NCBI GenBank assembly: GCA_030665535.1
Contig: DAOUZU010000037.1
Span: 1-9,165, forward strand
Length of the DNA stretch: 9,165 nucleotides
Source: Dehalococcoidia bacterium
GTDB taxonomy: Bacteria > Chloroflexota > Dehalococcoidia > Dehalococcoidales > JAUXAE01
Reading direction: 5' to 3'
Shown: piece by piece, positions 1-6,354 of the stretch
How positions within the stretch are numbered: the stretch's first letter is position 1
Layout: each line of letters opens with the position of its first letter
Made by a program: the position numbers and the translations under genes
Notes under the pieces: model-generated
Told to the model about the DNA's origin: nothing
Databases searched by the model: none
The model's input: only the letters and a program-made list of their open reading frames with translations

Positions 1-125
1 CCATCCTCATTATTCACGGCGTTCTTCACCTGCTGGGCTACGACCACGATAACCCGGAATCTGAGGGGCTGCTAAAGACCAGGGAGGCCGAAATCCTGGG
101 CCGCATCGAGGGGCTGCTGAAATGA
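1..125 (+). CDS. ybeY: Endoribonuclease YbeY, 3' end (partial)
   Basis: Only the last 40 codons are present; the reading frame enters at base 3 and ends at the TGA at 123-125. The visible peptide contains HGVLHLLGYDH, which fits the YbeY/UPF0054 signature HGxLHLxGYDH. In that family the three histidines bind a single zinc ion. YbeY is a metal-dependent endoribonuclease involved in 16S rRNA 3'-end maturation and ribosome quality control. The tail (REAEILGRIEGLL) is the short C-terminal helix usual for the family, so the end looks natural. The stop overlaps the next gene's start as ATGA, suggesting translational coupling. The identification is firm although the start lies outside the window. 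Confidence 0.93.
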   Translation, partial: ILIIHGVLHLLGYDHDNPESEGLLKTREAEILGRIEGLLK

Positions 126-694
126 TGGTGCTAGGTATCTCTGGCAGCCCGCGCCTACTGGGCAACACCGACCAGCTGCTGGCCGAGGTCTTGAGGGGCG
201 CCCGGAGCGAGGGGGCGGAGACAAAGACCATCACCGTCTGCGACCTGGACATAGCCCCCTGCCAGCACTGCGACTCCTGCCTGAGGACCGGCGAATGCAA
301 AATAAACGACGATATGCAGTCTGTCTACAGCGCGATGGAGGATGCCGACGCCATCGTACTGGCCTCGCCGCTGCACTTCATGGGGGTAACCGCCCAGATG
401 AAGGCCCTGATTGACCGCTGCCAGTCTCGCTGGGCGCGCAAGTACCGCCTCAAGGTGCCGCCGCTGGGCGATAAGCGGCGGCGCCAGGGGCTGTTTGTCT
501 CTGTCGGCGGGCGTGATGTGGCCAACCTCTTTGATGGGGCCAGGGCTACGGTTAAGGCCCTATTCGCCACCCTGGATGTGGATTACAGCGGCGAGCTTCT
601 CTTTGCCGGCATTGACGAGGCCGGGGCCATCGCCAGACACGCCACCACCCTAAAGCTGGCCTACCAGGCCGGCCGGAAACTGGTTAGAGCTTAG
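122..694 (+). CDS. Iron-sulfur-flavoprotein-like NAD(P)H/FMN oxidoreductase
   Basis: A 190-aa flavodoxin-fold protein of the NADPH-dependent FMN reductase superfamily. Residues 6-16 (ISGSPRLLGNT) form the FMN phosphate-binding loop, and 82-88 (SPLHFMG) followed by QMKALIDR is the second conserved flavin-site segment. Between them C47, C50, C53 and C59 form a CX2CX2CX5C cluster. This is the compact cysteine motif of iron-sulfur flavoproteins (Isf), which in characterised members holds a [4Fe-4S] cluster next to FMN. The likely role is cytosolic electron transfer between a reduced carrier and small acceptors; the physiological partner cannot be read from the sequence. ATG 122 is chosen because GAGGGG (108-113) lies 8 nt upstream; ATG 125 is a possible alternative. 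The gene overlaps the ybeY stop and abuts the next gene (TAGATG). Confidence 0.85.
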   Translation: MMVLGISGSPRLLGNTDQLLAEVLRGARSEGAETKTITVCDLDIAPCQHCDSCLRTGECKINDDMQSVYSAMEDADAIVLASPLHFMGVTAQMKALIDRCQSRWARKYRLKVPPLGDKRRRQGLFVSVGGRDVANLFDGARATVKALFATLDVDYSGELLFAGIDEAGAIARHATTLKLAYQAGRKLVRA

Positions 695-1084
695 ATGAAG
701 AAACGGTTGGTAACCACCACATCAGTGGCATTTATCACATTGGCGCTTGGCTACCTCTTGGCCGTAAGTCTGCTAATTGGGTTTCTGACCAGTAAGTATC
801 TTTCCGGTAATTCAACCGGGGAGCGTGGCAAAATAGGCTCCATCCGTATTCCTTTCAAGCGATGGCGGATTCACCTTCACCACTGGGTCTACTCGCTGGC
901 GCTGGTGGCCATCTTCGCCATCACCGGTTTCCACCTGCTGACCCCGGTGATGACATACGGATTCCTCTTCGGCGTAACCATCCAGGGCGTGTACTGCTAT
1001 GAGGACTGGCACAGAATAGTAGTTGACAAACATCCTGTAGCCTTGGAACAAACCGAGGAAGTTAACCAGGAACAGGCGGAGTAG
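695..1084 (+). CDS. Small membrane protein with HLHHW motif, function unknown
   Basis: A 129-aa protein that I do not recognise with certainty. It shows a basic N-terminus (MKKR), a hydrophobic segment at about 10-32, a polar basic loop (about 38-58), then the motif HLHHW at 60-64. Two closely spaced hydrophobic stretches follow (about 65-84 and 86-101). The second ends in YEDWHR at 102-107, before a short acidic tail (EQTEEVNQEQAE). Clustered His residues at one membrane boundary and an Asp-Trp-His at another could form a metal or polar site, but this is speculation. The ATG follows the upstream stop with no gap, so translation is probably coupled to the flavoprotein gene; only a weak AGAG (686-689) precedes it. 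It ends 3 bp from the convergent pyrD stop. It is likely real, because it is long enough, has coherent membrane topology and sits in an operon. Confidence 0.75.
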   Translation: MKKRLVTTTSVAFITLALGYLLAVSLLIGFLTSKYLSGNSTGERGKIGSIRIPFKRWRIHLHHWVYSLALVAIFAITGFHLLTPVMTYGFLFGVTIQGVYCYEDWHRIVVDKHPVALEQTEEVNQEQAE

Positions 1085-1087
1085 CCT

Positions 1088-2008
1088 CTATCCCCTCCCC
1101 ACCCCTACCAAATCCTTGATGTCTTTTATACCCTCCTCAGCCAGGTATTTCTCCAAGCCCTCGATGATTTCAATGGGGGCGCGGGGGTTCACCAGGCTGG
1201 CCGTGCCCACCTGGACGGCGGTGGCGCCGGCCATGATGAACTCCAGGGCGTCGGCGGCGCTGGATATACCGCCGCAGCCGATAACGGGCACCTTAATGGC
1301 TGAGGCCACCTCGTAGACCATAGCCAGGGCCACCGGTTTCACCGCCGGGCCGGAGAGGCCGCCGGTGACATTGCCCAGCAACGGGCGCCGCTTCCCCACA
1401 TCTATGGCCATACCCTTGAGAGTGTTCATAATGGTGACGGCGTCGGCACCGGCTGCGGCCACCGCCCGGGCCACGGCGACCATGCTGGCCGTAGCCGGCG
1501 ATAGCTTGACCAGCAAAGGCAGAGAAGTGGCCCTTCTTACCGCCTCCGTCACCGCGGCGGCGGACTTGGGTTCGGCGCCAAACTCGCAGCCGTCCTTGAT
1601 GTTGGGACAGCTGATATTGACCTCCAGCGCGGCCACCCCGGCCACATTATCCAGCCTGGCTGCCAGCAATGCGTAATCAGCCACCGAACCGGCGGCGATG
1701 TTGACGAAAACCGGTACCCGCCAGCCTGCCCAAACGGGAGCCTTTTCCTCTATCAGCGCCTGAAGGCCGATGTTCTCCAGCCCCACGGAGTTAAGCAGAC
1801 CATGCTCAACCTCGGCCAGGCGGGGCTGGGGGTTGCCCTGCCGTGGTTGCAGCGTTGTTCCCTTGCAGACGATGGCCCCCAGTCCTTGGATGTCGAAGAG
1901 GTGGCTGTACTCGGTACCGTAACCGAAGGTACCGGAGGCCGTCATCACCGGGTTGACAAGCTCCAGACCGCGGCTGTTTTGCGGCGCCAGCGGGACGGAA
2001 AGGTTCAA
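1088..2008 (-). CDS. pyrD: Dihydroorotate dehydrogenase, class 1B catalytic subunit
   Basis: Oxidises dihydroorotate to orotate in de novo pyrimidine synthesis, using an FMN-containing TIM barrel. With the TTG at 2008 as start it is 306 aa. Visible signatures are NPVMTASGTFGYG near the N-terminus, CKGTT (Lys49, flavin region), GLLNSVGLENIG (substrate loop), NISCPN with Cys134 as the class 1 catalytic base, VKLSP (Lys168), and the FMN phosphate-binding GCGGISS and VGTA segments. Cys rather than Ser as base excludes class 2. The NISCPN context and length fit class 1B, which normally pairs with the FAD/[2Fe-2S] subunit PyrK; no pyrK lies in this window. An in-frame TTG at 2020 would add four residues, but the promoter puts the transcript start only about 6 nt before it and leaves no ribosome site. 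TTG 2008 has GGGGAG (2013-2018) 4 nt upstream. Confidence 0.95.
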   Translation of the reverse strand: MNLSVPLAPQNSRGLELVNPVMTASGTFGYGTEYSHLFDIQGLGAIVCKGTTLQPRQGNPQPRLAEVEHGLLNSVGLENIGLQALIEEKAPVWAGWRVPVFVNIAAGSVADYALLAARLDNVAGVAALEVNISCPNIKDGCEFGAEPKSAAAVTEAVRRATSLPLLVKLSPATASMVAVARAVAAAGADAVTIMNTLKGMAIDVGKRRPLLGNVTGGLSGPAVKPVALAMVYEVASAIKVPVIGCGGISSAADALEFIMAGATAVQVGTASLVNPRAPIEIIEGLEKYLAEEGIKDIKDLVGVGRG

Positions 2009-2032
2009 AGCTCTCCCCAAAGGTTTTAGATG

Positions 2033-2061
2033 ATTATAGGCTATGCCCGTGGCCGGGGCAA
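2033..2061 (-). promoter_or_regulatory. pyrD promoter
   Basis: On the minus strand TTGCCC (2056-2061) and a perfect TATAAT (2033-2038) are separated by 17 bp, a good sigma-70/SigA-type promoter. Transcription would begin near 2025-2027, giving an 18-nt leader to TTG 2008. An imperfect inverted repeat, GCCGG (2052-2056) and CCGGC (2067-2071), flanks and partly covers the -35 hexamer and could be an operator. Confidence 0.75.
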
Positions 2062-2143
2062 CTTATCCGGCACGAAAAGGAGTGGGAAGACGATATCGCA
2101 CGGCAGAGCAGCCGAATATATTTGTTATTACAGGGCAGGGGTA

Positions 2144-2183
2144 TTGATTATCCAGGCGGGATGGTCTAAACTAAAGCTATGAT
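2144..2183 (+). promoter_or_regulatory. Candidate promoter for the zinc-finger/lspA operon
   Basis: Two overlapping possibilities exist. TTGATT (2144-2149) is followed after 17 bp by TAAACT (2167-2172), which matches four of six bases in each box. A better -10, TATGAT (2178-2183, five of six), has no good -35 at the right distance. The -10 region also carries a short inverted repeat, AAGCT (2174-2178) and AGCTT (2186-2190). Either start would give a leader of about 265-275 nt before GTG 2454. The position is inferred and less certain than the pyrD promoter. Confidence 0.4.
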
Positions 2184-2189
2184 AAAGCT

Positions 2190-2453
2190 TGGCTTGCCTG
2201 CCATCAGCTATATGCCATGCGAAAGAGGCAGTGCCCATTACGGGCCTGGAGGGCCGGCCGGGGTGGCCGGTGCTCTACGGCTTGCCAGGACGAATGCCGG
2301 CAGCAAACAGCCGATACCACCTGCCAGGCGTTAAGTCGCCCCTGGCGGGCGTGTTTCTCTTGCATTCTCCCTTAACGATTTTCAGTCTGCCCCTAGACAT
2401 ACAAAAAGCAGACAGACCCGGCCTCAAGGCCACAGGCAGAGGAGGTAGCACAG
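2190..2453 (+). other. Long structured leader or possible small RNA
   Basis: This gene-free stretch upstream of the zinc-finger gene holds several hairpins read directly from the sequence. An 8-bp stem with one bulge joins 2194-2202 to 2299-2306. Inside it lie TGCC/GGCA (2213-2216/2227-2230), GCCC/GGGC (2233-2236/2242-2245) and the 6-bp CCGGCC/GGCCGG (2254-2259/2265-2270, loop GGGGT). Downstream are a terminator-like hairpin (2320-2349), an enclosing CGTTAAG/CTTAACG pair (2329-2335/2371-2377), GTCTGC/GCAGAC (2385-2390/2408-2413) and GGCC-TCAA-GGCC (2420-2431). CCTC (2422-2425) could also pair with the GAGG of the ribosome site. I recognise no riboswitch, T-box, 6S, SRP, RNase P or tmRNA consensus. 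GC-rich DNA gives short stems by chance, so this is a candidate only. Confidence 0.35.
2320..2361 (+). terminator. Terminator-like hairpin in the leader (possible attenuator)
   Basis: A 9-bp stem (2320-2328 with 2341-2349, eight Watson-Crick pairs plus one G-U, 12-nt loop) is followed after 2 nt by the T-rich run TGTTTCTCTT (2352-2361). A shorter hairpin, CGCCC/GGGCG (2337-2341/2347-2351), uses the same 3' arm and excludes the longer one; it sits directly against the T-run. The structure lies about 90 nt before the GTG start of the downstream gene, so it would either end a short RNA of about 170-190 nt or attenuate the operon. The T-run is interrupted, which lowers confidence. Confidence 0.4.
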
Positions 2454-2819
2454 GTGACAGTAAACGATAATCTGCTTCGGGCCCGCCTGGAGGCGGACCG
2501 AAAGCACTTTGCCGAACAGTTGGAGCAAATAAGGACCGGCCACATTAACGAGGACAGGCGCGAGGGCAGTCCTTTTGGTAAAAGAGAAGAGGAAGCCGCT
2601 GAGGCCGCCGAACTGGAGAACCGGTTGGCTCAGGAGAAGCGAATCCTGAACCAGCTGGCGGCGGCGGAGAACGCCCTCTCCAAATTCGATAAGGGCACCT
2701 ACGGCCAATGTGAAAACTGCGGTCTGTCCATTAACCCCGCCCGTTTAGAAGCGCTTCCTGAGGCAACGCTTTGCCTCAAATGCAAGGCTAAACTGGCTAA
2801 TAATGCCAAGGGTAAATAA
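2454..2819 (+). CDS. TraR/DksA-family C4 zinc-finger protein
   Basis: A 121-aa protein with a long charged helical N-terminal part (about 8-78, rich in Glu, Lys, Arg and Ala, likely a two-helix coiled coil). A four-cysteine zinc finger follows at C86, C89, C107 and C110 (CENC...CLKC), within the family pattern GTYGQCENCG...INPARLEALPEATLC. DksA-family proteins insert their coiled coil into the RNA polymerase secondary channel and modulate initiation, often with ppGpp. The tip between the helices here reads EGSPFGKREEEAAEAAE and lacks the paired Asp of E. coli DksA (DxxDxA), so DksA-like activity is uncertain. GTG 2454 is supported by AGAGGAGGT (2438-2446) at about 8 nt spacing. It opens an operon with lspA and rluD; its 3' end overlaps lspA by 17 nt. 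Confidence 0.88.
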   Translation: MTVNDNLLRARLEADRKHFAEQLEQIRTGHINEDRREGSPFGKREEEAAEAAELENRLAQEKRILNQLAAAENALSKFDKGTYGQCENCGLSINPARLEALPEATLCLKCKAKLANNAKGK

Positions 2820-3309
2820 CAACGACAAGGGCCGGTGGCCGGGCCTGCTGCCACTGGTTATCGCCCTCTCAGTGCTGGCCGCCGACCAGCTTAGCAAACT
2901 GGGCATACGGGCCAATCTGGCCGTGGGTGAGTCTATTCCCGAAGACGGCTTTTTCAGCTTTCACCATGTTCAGAACAGCGGCGCCGCCTTCGGCATTTTC
3001 CAGGGTTACGCCCCGCTTCTTATAGTCATCGCCTTTATCGGCATCGCTCTCATCGTCTACGCCCTGTTTTTTGGCCGGTTCTCGTTCCTTGAAAGCACGG
3101 CCAGCCGGCTGGCGTTCAGCCTGGTGCTGGGCGGCACCGCCGGTAACCTGGTGGATAGAATAGCCCGGGGCATGGTTACCGATTTCATAGAGGTCGGCCC
3201 CTGGCCGGAATTCAATATAGCCGATTCAGCCGTGGTCATCGGCACCGCCCTCTTCGCCTACGCCGTGATCAGGCAGGTTATGAGAGAGCAAGGCAGGGAT
3301 GGACAGTAA
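2803..3309 (+). CDS. lspA: Lipoprotein signal peptidase (signal peptidase II)
   Basis: A 168-aa inner-membrane aspartyl protease that removes signal peptides from diacylglyceryl-modified prolipoproteins. The family blocks are all present: ADQLSK (27-32), VQNSGAAFGI (56-65), GGTAGNLVDRI (110-120, catalytic Asp118) and FNIADSAVVIG (138-147, catalytic Asp141). Four hydrophobic segments fit the usual topology (about 13-27, 70-90, 101-115, 142-157). ATG 2803 lies inside the preceding zinc-finger gene and overlaps it by 17 nt. No good in-frame start follows before the first membrane segment, and no strong ribosome site precedes it, so translational coupling is likely. Its stop overlaps the start of the pseudouridine synthase gene by 11 nt. 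This lspA-rluD adjacency is common in bacteria. Confidence 0.97.
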   Translation: MPRVNNNDKGRWPGLLPLVIALSVLAADQLSKLGIRANLAVGESIPEDGFFSFHHVQNSGAAFGIFQGYAPLLIVIAFIGIALIVYALFFGRFSFLESTASRLAFSLVLGGTAGNLVDRIARGMVTDFIEVGPWPEFNIADSAVVIGTALFAYAVIRQVMREQGRDGQ

Positions 3310-4195
3310 ATACAGCTTCGCCGCCGCAGAACCGGCGGCCCGCCTGGACAAATTCGTCGCCGAAAGGTGCGCCGAGCTTTCACGAACGCACGCCCAGGAG
3401 CTGATCGGCCAGGGACACATCATGGTAAACGGCCAGCCAGCCAGGGCCAGCCAGCGGCTCAACGCCGGCGACAGGGTAAGCGTCAGCATACTCCCCACCG
3501 CTCCCAGCCAGGTATTGCCGGAGGCTATGCCGCTTACCGTCATCTACGAAGATGAAGACTTGATCGTGGTGGATAAGCCGGCTGGAATTACCGCCCACCC
3601 GTCGCCGGGCCATCCCAGTCACACCCTGCTCAACGCCATCCTGGCCCACTTCCCGGACCTGCCGGAGGGCAGCGACCGGCTGCGACCGGGTATCGTCCAC
3701 CGCCTGGATAAAGACACCTCCGGGCTGATGCTGGTGGCCAAGAAGAGACAGTCCCTGGCCCACCTGTCCGACCAGTTCAAGAGCCGCTCCGTTAGCAAGG
3801 TCTACCTGGTGCTGGTGAAAGGCCACCTGTCACCGGAAAAGGGCGCCATTCTGGCGCCCATCGGCCGGGATACTCGCCACCGCCAGAGGATGGCCGTGGC
3901 GACGGGCGGCCGTGAGGCCCGTACCGATTACCGCGTCGTTAAGTACTTGGACGACTACAGCCTGCTTGAGGTGATGCCAGAGACGGGCCGCACGCACCAG
4001 ATTCGGGTCCATTTCGCGGCTATCGGTTATCCGGTGGTCGGTGATACCACCTACGGCGTCGCGTCGGCAAAACTGGCACGGCAGTTCGTCCATGCCCACC
4101 GCCTGGGCTTCAGGCTGCCGGGGAGCGGCAAGCAGGTGGAGTTCACATCACCCCTGCCGCCAGACCTAGAACAGGCGCTTGAGGATATGGGCTAG
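3299..4195 (+). CDS. rluD: RluA/RluD-family 23S rRNA pseudouridine synthase
   Basis: A 298-aa enzyme that isomerises uridine to pseudouridine in RNA. An N-terminal S4 RNA-binding domain (about 14-60, RLDKFVAER...GHIMVNG) precedes the RluA-type catalytic domain. YEDEDLIVVDKPAG (83-96) and GIVHRLDKDTSGLMLVAK (131-148) are diagnostic; Asp137 of HRLD is the catalytic residue. TGRTHQIRVHFAAIGYPVVGD is the conserved C-terminal block. The S4 domain and length match RluD, which modifies helix 69 of 23S rRNA (positions 1911, 1915 and 1917 in E. coli), but the target could differ in this lineage. ATG 3299 overlaps the lspA stop by 11 nt. The gene ends 21 bp before the TATAAT of the next unit. Confidence 0.94.
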   Translation: MDSKYSFAAAEPAARLDKFVAERCAELSRTHAQELIGQGHIMVNGQPARASQRLNAGDRVSVSILPTAPSQVLPEAMPLTVIYEDEDLIVVDKPAGITAHPSPGHPSHTLLNAILAHFPDLPEGSDRLRPGIVHRLDKDTSGLMLVAKKRQSLAHLSDQFKSRSVSKVYLVLVKGHLSPEKGAILAPIGRDTRHRQRMAVATGGREARTDYRVVKYLDDYSLLEVMPETGRTHQIRVHFAAIGYPVVGDTTYGVASAKLARQFVHAHRLGFRLPGSGKQVEFTSPLPPDLEQALEDMG

Positions 4196-4215
4196 CAAGT
4201 TGCCCGCCGGCGTTG

Positions 4216-4221
4216 TATAAT
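4216..4221 (+). promoter_or_regulatory. Internal promoter -10 box for the RDD-gltX pair
   Basis: A perfect TATAAT lies in the 63-bp gap between the rluD stop and the RDD gene. No clear -35 is seen at 16-18 bp (the sequence there is CTAGCA/TAGCAA), so it may be weak or activator-dependent. Transcription would begin near 4228, giving a leader of about 31 nt that contains GGGAGG at 4248-4253, 5 nt before ATG 4259. This would let the RDD gene and gltX be expressed apart from the lspA operon. Confidence 0.55.
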
Positions 4222-4258
4222 ATTCTCAGCCTTATCACGAAGCTGCCGGGAGGCTGCT

Positions 4259-4771
4259 ATGGATGACAAAACGAAGGCTCCCATCGCCCTTGAGTTTGCC
4301 GGCTTCTGGCGAAGGCTGGGCGCCTTTGTCCTGGATCTGGTGTCCCTGGCCGTCATATCTTCACTGTTCACCCCTTTCAGCTGGTTTGGCCTGGCCGGCT
4401 TCTGGGACAACGGCAACATCTTTGACACTCCCCTTTGGTTTGGCCTGCCGCTGCTGGTCGTCGGTGAGCTTATTTCGTTCGTGATTACGGCAGTCTTTTT
4501 CATCGGCTTCTGGGTCTGGCGGGGACAGACACCGGGCAAGATGGTGGCCGGCATAAAGGTAATCCGCGTCGACGGCACCAACTTAACCATCGGCACCGCC
4601 CTGTTGCGCTACCTGGGCTATATAGTCTCCACCGCCATCCTGTTTATCGGCTTTTTCTGGATTGTCTTCGACGAACGCAAGCAGGGTATCCACGATAAGA
4701 TGGCCGATACCTATGTGGTGAAGCTGCCCCAGCCGATACCGGCGGCGCCCGGTGCCGGCGCCGGGGCATGA
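4259..4771 (+). CDS. RDD family membrane protein
   Basis: A 170-aa integral membrane protein with the RDD signature. Arg18/Arg19 and Asp26 lie in FWRRLGAFVLDLV at the start of the first membrane segment (about 20-40). GQTPGKMVAGIKV (89-101) is the conserved cytoplasmic loop after the second segment (about 61-86). DERKQGIHDKMADTYVV (138-154) closes the third (about 118-137). The third Asp is within that last block. RDD proteins are widespread and mostly uncharacterised; some have been linked to transport or ion homeostasis, and no specific role can be read here. The C-terminus ends in a low-complexity Pro/Ala/Gly tail (PIPAAPGAGAGA). GGGAGG 5 nt upstream fixes the start. gltX follows after 22 bp, so the two are probably co-transcribed. 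Confidence 0.92.
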   Translation: MDDKTKAPIALEFAGFWRRLGAFVLDLVSLAVISSLFTPFSWFGLAGFWDNGNIFDTPLWFGLPLLVVGELISFVITAVFFIGFWVWRGQTPGKMVAGIKVIRVDGTNLTIGTALLRYLGYIVSTAILFIGFFWIVFDERKQGIHDKMADTYVVKLPQPIPAAPGAGAGA

Positions 4772-4793
4772 GGCTGCTAAGTAAAGGTTCCAA

Positions 4794-6272
4794 ATGACTA
4801 ACAAACCAGTCCGCGTGCGCTATGCCCCCAGCCCCACCGGCCATCCCCATGTGGGCAATATCCGCACTGCCCTCTTCAACTGGCTCTTTGCCCGCCATCA
4901 CGGCGGCGGTTTCATTGTCCGCATTGAGGACACCGATACCGCCCGTACCGTGGCAGGGGCGGTGGAGACCATTCTGGGCGGCCTCAAGTGGCTGGGCCTG
5001 GACTGGGACGAGGGCCCCGATGCCGGCGGTGACTACGGCCCCTACTATCAGTCAGAGCGCCTCAAGATATACACCGAAGCCGCCGGCCGCCTGATAGTCC
5101 AGGGCGACGCCTACCACTGCTACTGCTCACCGCAGCGCCTGAAAGAGATGCGGGAGGAGCAGGCCAGGCAGAAACAGCCCCCCGGCTACGACCGCCGCTG
5201 CCGCAGCCTGAGCGCGGAGGAAAAGGCCGGGTGCGAGGCTAAGGGTATGAAGCCGGTCGTCCGCTTCAAGTTCCCCCGGGAAGGCGTAACGGAGTTCAAC
5301 GACCTGATACGGGAGAAGGTGAAGTTCGAGAACGCCCTCATCGACGACATCGTCCTTATCAAGTCTGACGGCTACCCCACCTACCACCTAGCCAGCGTCG
5401 TCGACGACCACCTGATGCAGATAAGCCATGTTTTGCGCGCCGAGGAGTGGCTCTCCAGCACGCCGCGCCACCTGAAGCTCTATAAAGCGCTGGGTTACGA
5501 GCCGCCGCTATTTGCCCACCTGCCGATGCTGCTGGGCAGCGACCGTTCCAAGCTGAGCAAGCGCCACGGGGCGGTATCCATAACAGAATACAGGGAGCAA
5601 GGCTACCTGCCGGCAGCCATGCTCAACTTCCTGGCCCTGCTGGGCTGGTCGCTGGACGATAAGACAGAGATACTTACACGGCAGGAGCTGATAGATAGTT
5701 TTACGCTGGAGCGGGTCAACAAGACGGCGGCCATCTTCAACACGGAGAAGCTGGGCTGGATGAACGGCGTCTATATCCGTGCCTTGAGCCCCAGCGAATT
5801 CAGCAGGCTGGCCTTGCCCTTCCTGGATCGGGGCCTGCCGCCGCAGGTAAAGCGGCCGCTGTCAACAGATTATGTCAACAGGGTTCTGCCCCTTGTCCAT
5901 GAGAGAGCGCGGACACTGGCCGAGGTGCCCGACCTGACCGACTTCTTTTTCACCGGCAGCCTTGAGTATGCAGCGGAAATGCTGATAGCCAAAAGGATGG
6001 ACAGGGAGTCCACCCTGAAGGCCTTGGAGACTTCCCTCAAGAGGTTGGAGGCGATGAGCGGCTTTGGCGAAGACGCGCTAGAGGCGGTGCTGCGACCACT
6101 GGCCGTGGAGCTGGGGCTTAAGGCGGGCCAGCTTTTCGGCGTTCTCAGGGTGGCCGTCACCGGCCGGACGGCGGCGCCGCCCCTCTTCCAGACGATGACC
6201 GTCCTGGGGCGGGAGAACTGCCTCAAGCGACTGGTGGAGGCCACCACCAGACTTCGCCAGATGGCCAAATAG
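4794..6272 (+). CDS. gltX: Glutamyl-tRNA synthetase
   Basis: A 492-aa class I aminoacyl-tRNA synthetase that charges tRNA(Glu). The N-terminal RVRYAPSPTGHPHVGNIRTALFNW carries the HIGH-type motif (HPHV, 17-20). FIVRIEDTD (40-48) is the family block that includes the glutamate site. SKLSKR (252-257) is the KMSKS loop. C109, C111, Y132 and C136 match the CxCx(n)YxxxC zinc-binding element present in many but not all GluRSs. The C-terminal part (about 320-492) is the helical anticodon-binding region, and the length is normal. AAAGG (4783-4787) lies 6 nt before ATG 4794. Whether the enzyme is discriminating or also charges tRNA(Gln) for GatCAB amidation cannot be told from what I can see. No T-box leader precedes it. 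Confidence 0.97.
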   Translation: MTNKPVRVRYAPSPTGHPHVGNIRTALFNWLFARHHGGGFIVRIEDTDTARTVAGAVETILGGLKWLGLDWDEGPDAGGDYGPYYQSERLKIYTEAAGRLIVQGDAYHCYCSPQRLKEMREEQARQKQPPGYDRRCRSLSAEEKAGCEAKGMKPVVRFKFPREGVTEFNDLIREKVKFENALIDDIVLIKSDGYPTYHLASVVDDHLMQISHVLRAEEWLSSTPRHLKLYKALGYEPPLFAHLPMLLGSDRSKLSKRHGAVSITEYREQGYLPAAMLNFLALLGWSLDDKTEILTRQELIDSFTLERVNKTAAIFNTEKLGWMNGVYIRALSPSEFSRLALPFLDRGLPPQVKRPLSTDYVNRVLPLVHERARTLAEVPDLTDFFFTGSLEYAAEMLIAKRMDRESTLKALETSLKRLEAMSGFGEDALEAVLRPLAVELGLKAGQLFGVLRVAVTGRTAAPPLFQTMTVLGRENCLKRLVEATTRLRQMAK

Positions 6273-6341
6273 GGGCGCCGGTCAGTTCAGACGGGTAATT
6301 CCATTCAACGCAGTCTAAATGGCTCCTGTGGCTTTGTAGGG

Positions 6342-6347
6342 TATAAT
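6342..6347 (+). promoter_or_regulatory. -10 box for the radical SAM gene
   Basis: A perfect TATAAT lies in the 82-bp gap after gltX, without a recognisable -35 at 16-18 bp. The predicted transcript start is about 6353-6355, at or just before the TTG 6355 in-frame start and about 9 nt before ATG 6364. This implies a leaderless or nearly leaderless message, unless the box is accidental and transcription reads through from gltX. Confidence 0.5.
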
Positions 6348-6354
6348 TGGAGTA

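Noticed and set aside
2178..2361. 6S RNA, SRP RNA, RNase P RNA or tmRNA in the leader region
   Set aside because: The length would suit 6S RNA, but none of the conserved sequence elements of these RNAs that I know could be found.
2189..2470. 93-codon open frame with a TTG start in the pyrD/zinc-finger intergenic region
   Set aside because: It has no ribosome site, shows no recognisable motif and overlaps the well-supported GTG start at 2454 in another frame. The stretch is better explained as an untranslated leader.
3380..3826. 148-codon minus-strand frame opposite rluD
   Set aside because: It lies entirely antisense to the S4 and catalytic domains of the pseudouridine synthase and has no start signal or family resemblance.
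4192..4596. 134-codon minus-strand frame opposite the RDD gene
   Set aside because: It is antisense to a clear RDD protein and spans its promoter. Its low-complexity Ser/Thr/Pro/Arg content looks non-coding.
4772..4793. T-box or other leader before gltX
   Set aside because: The gap is only 22 bp, too short for a T-box, and contains just the ribosome site.
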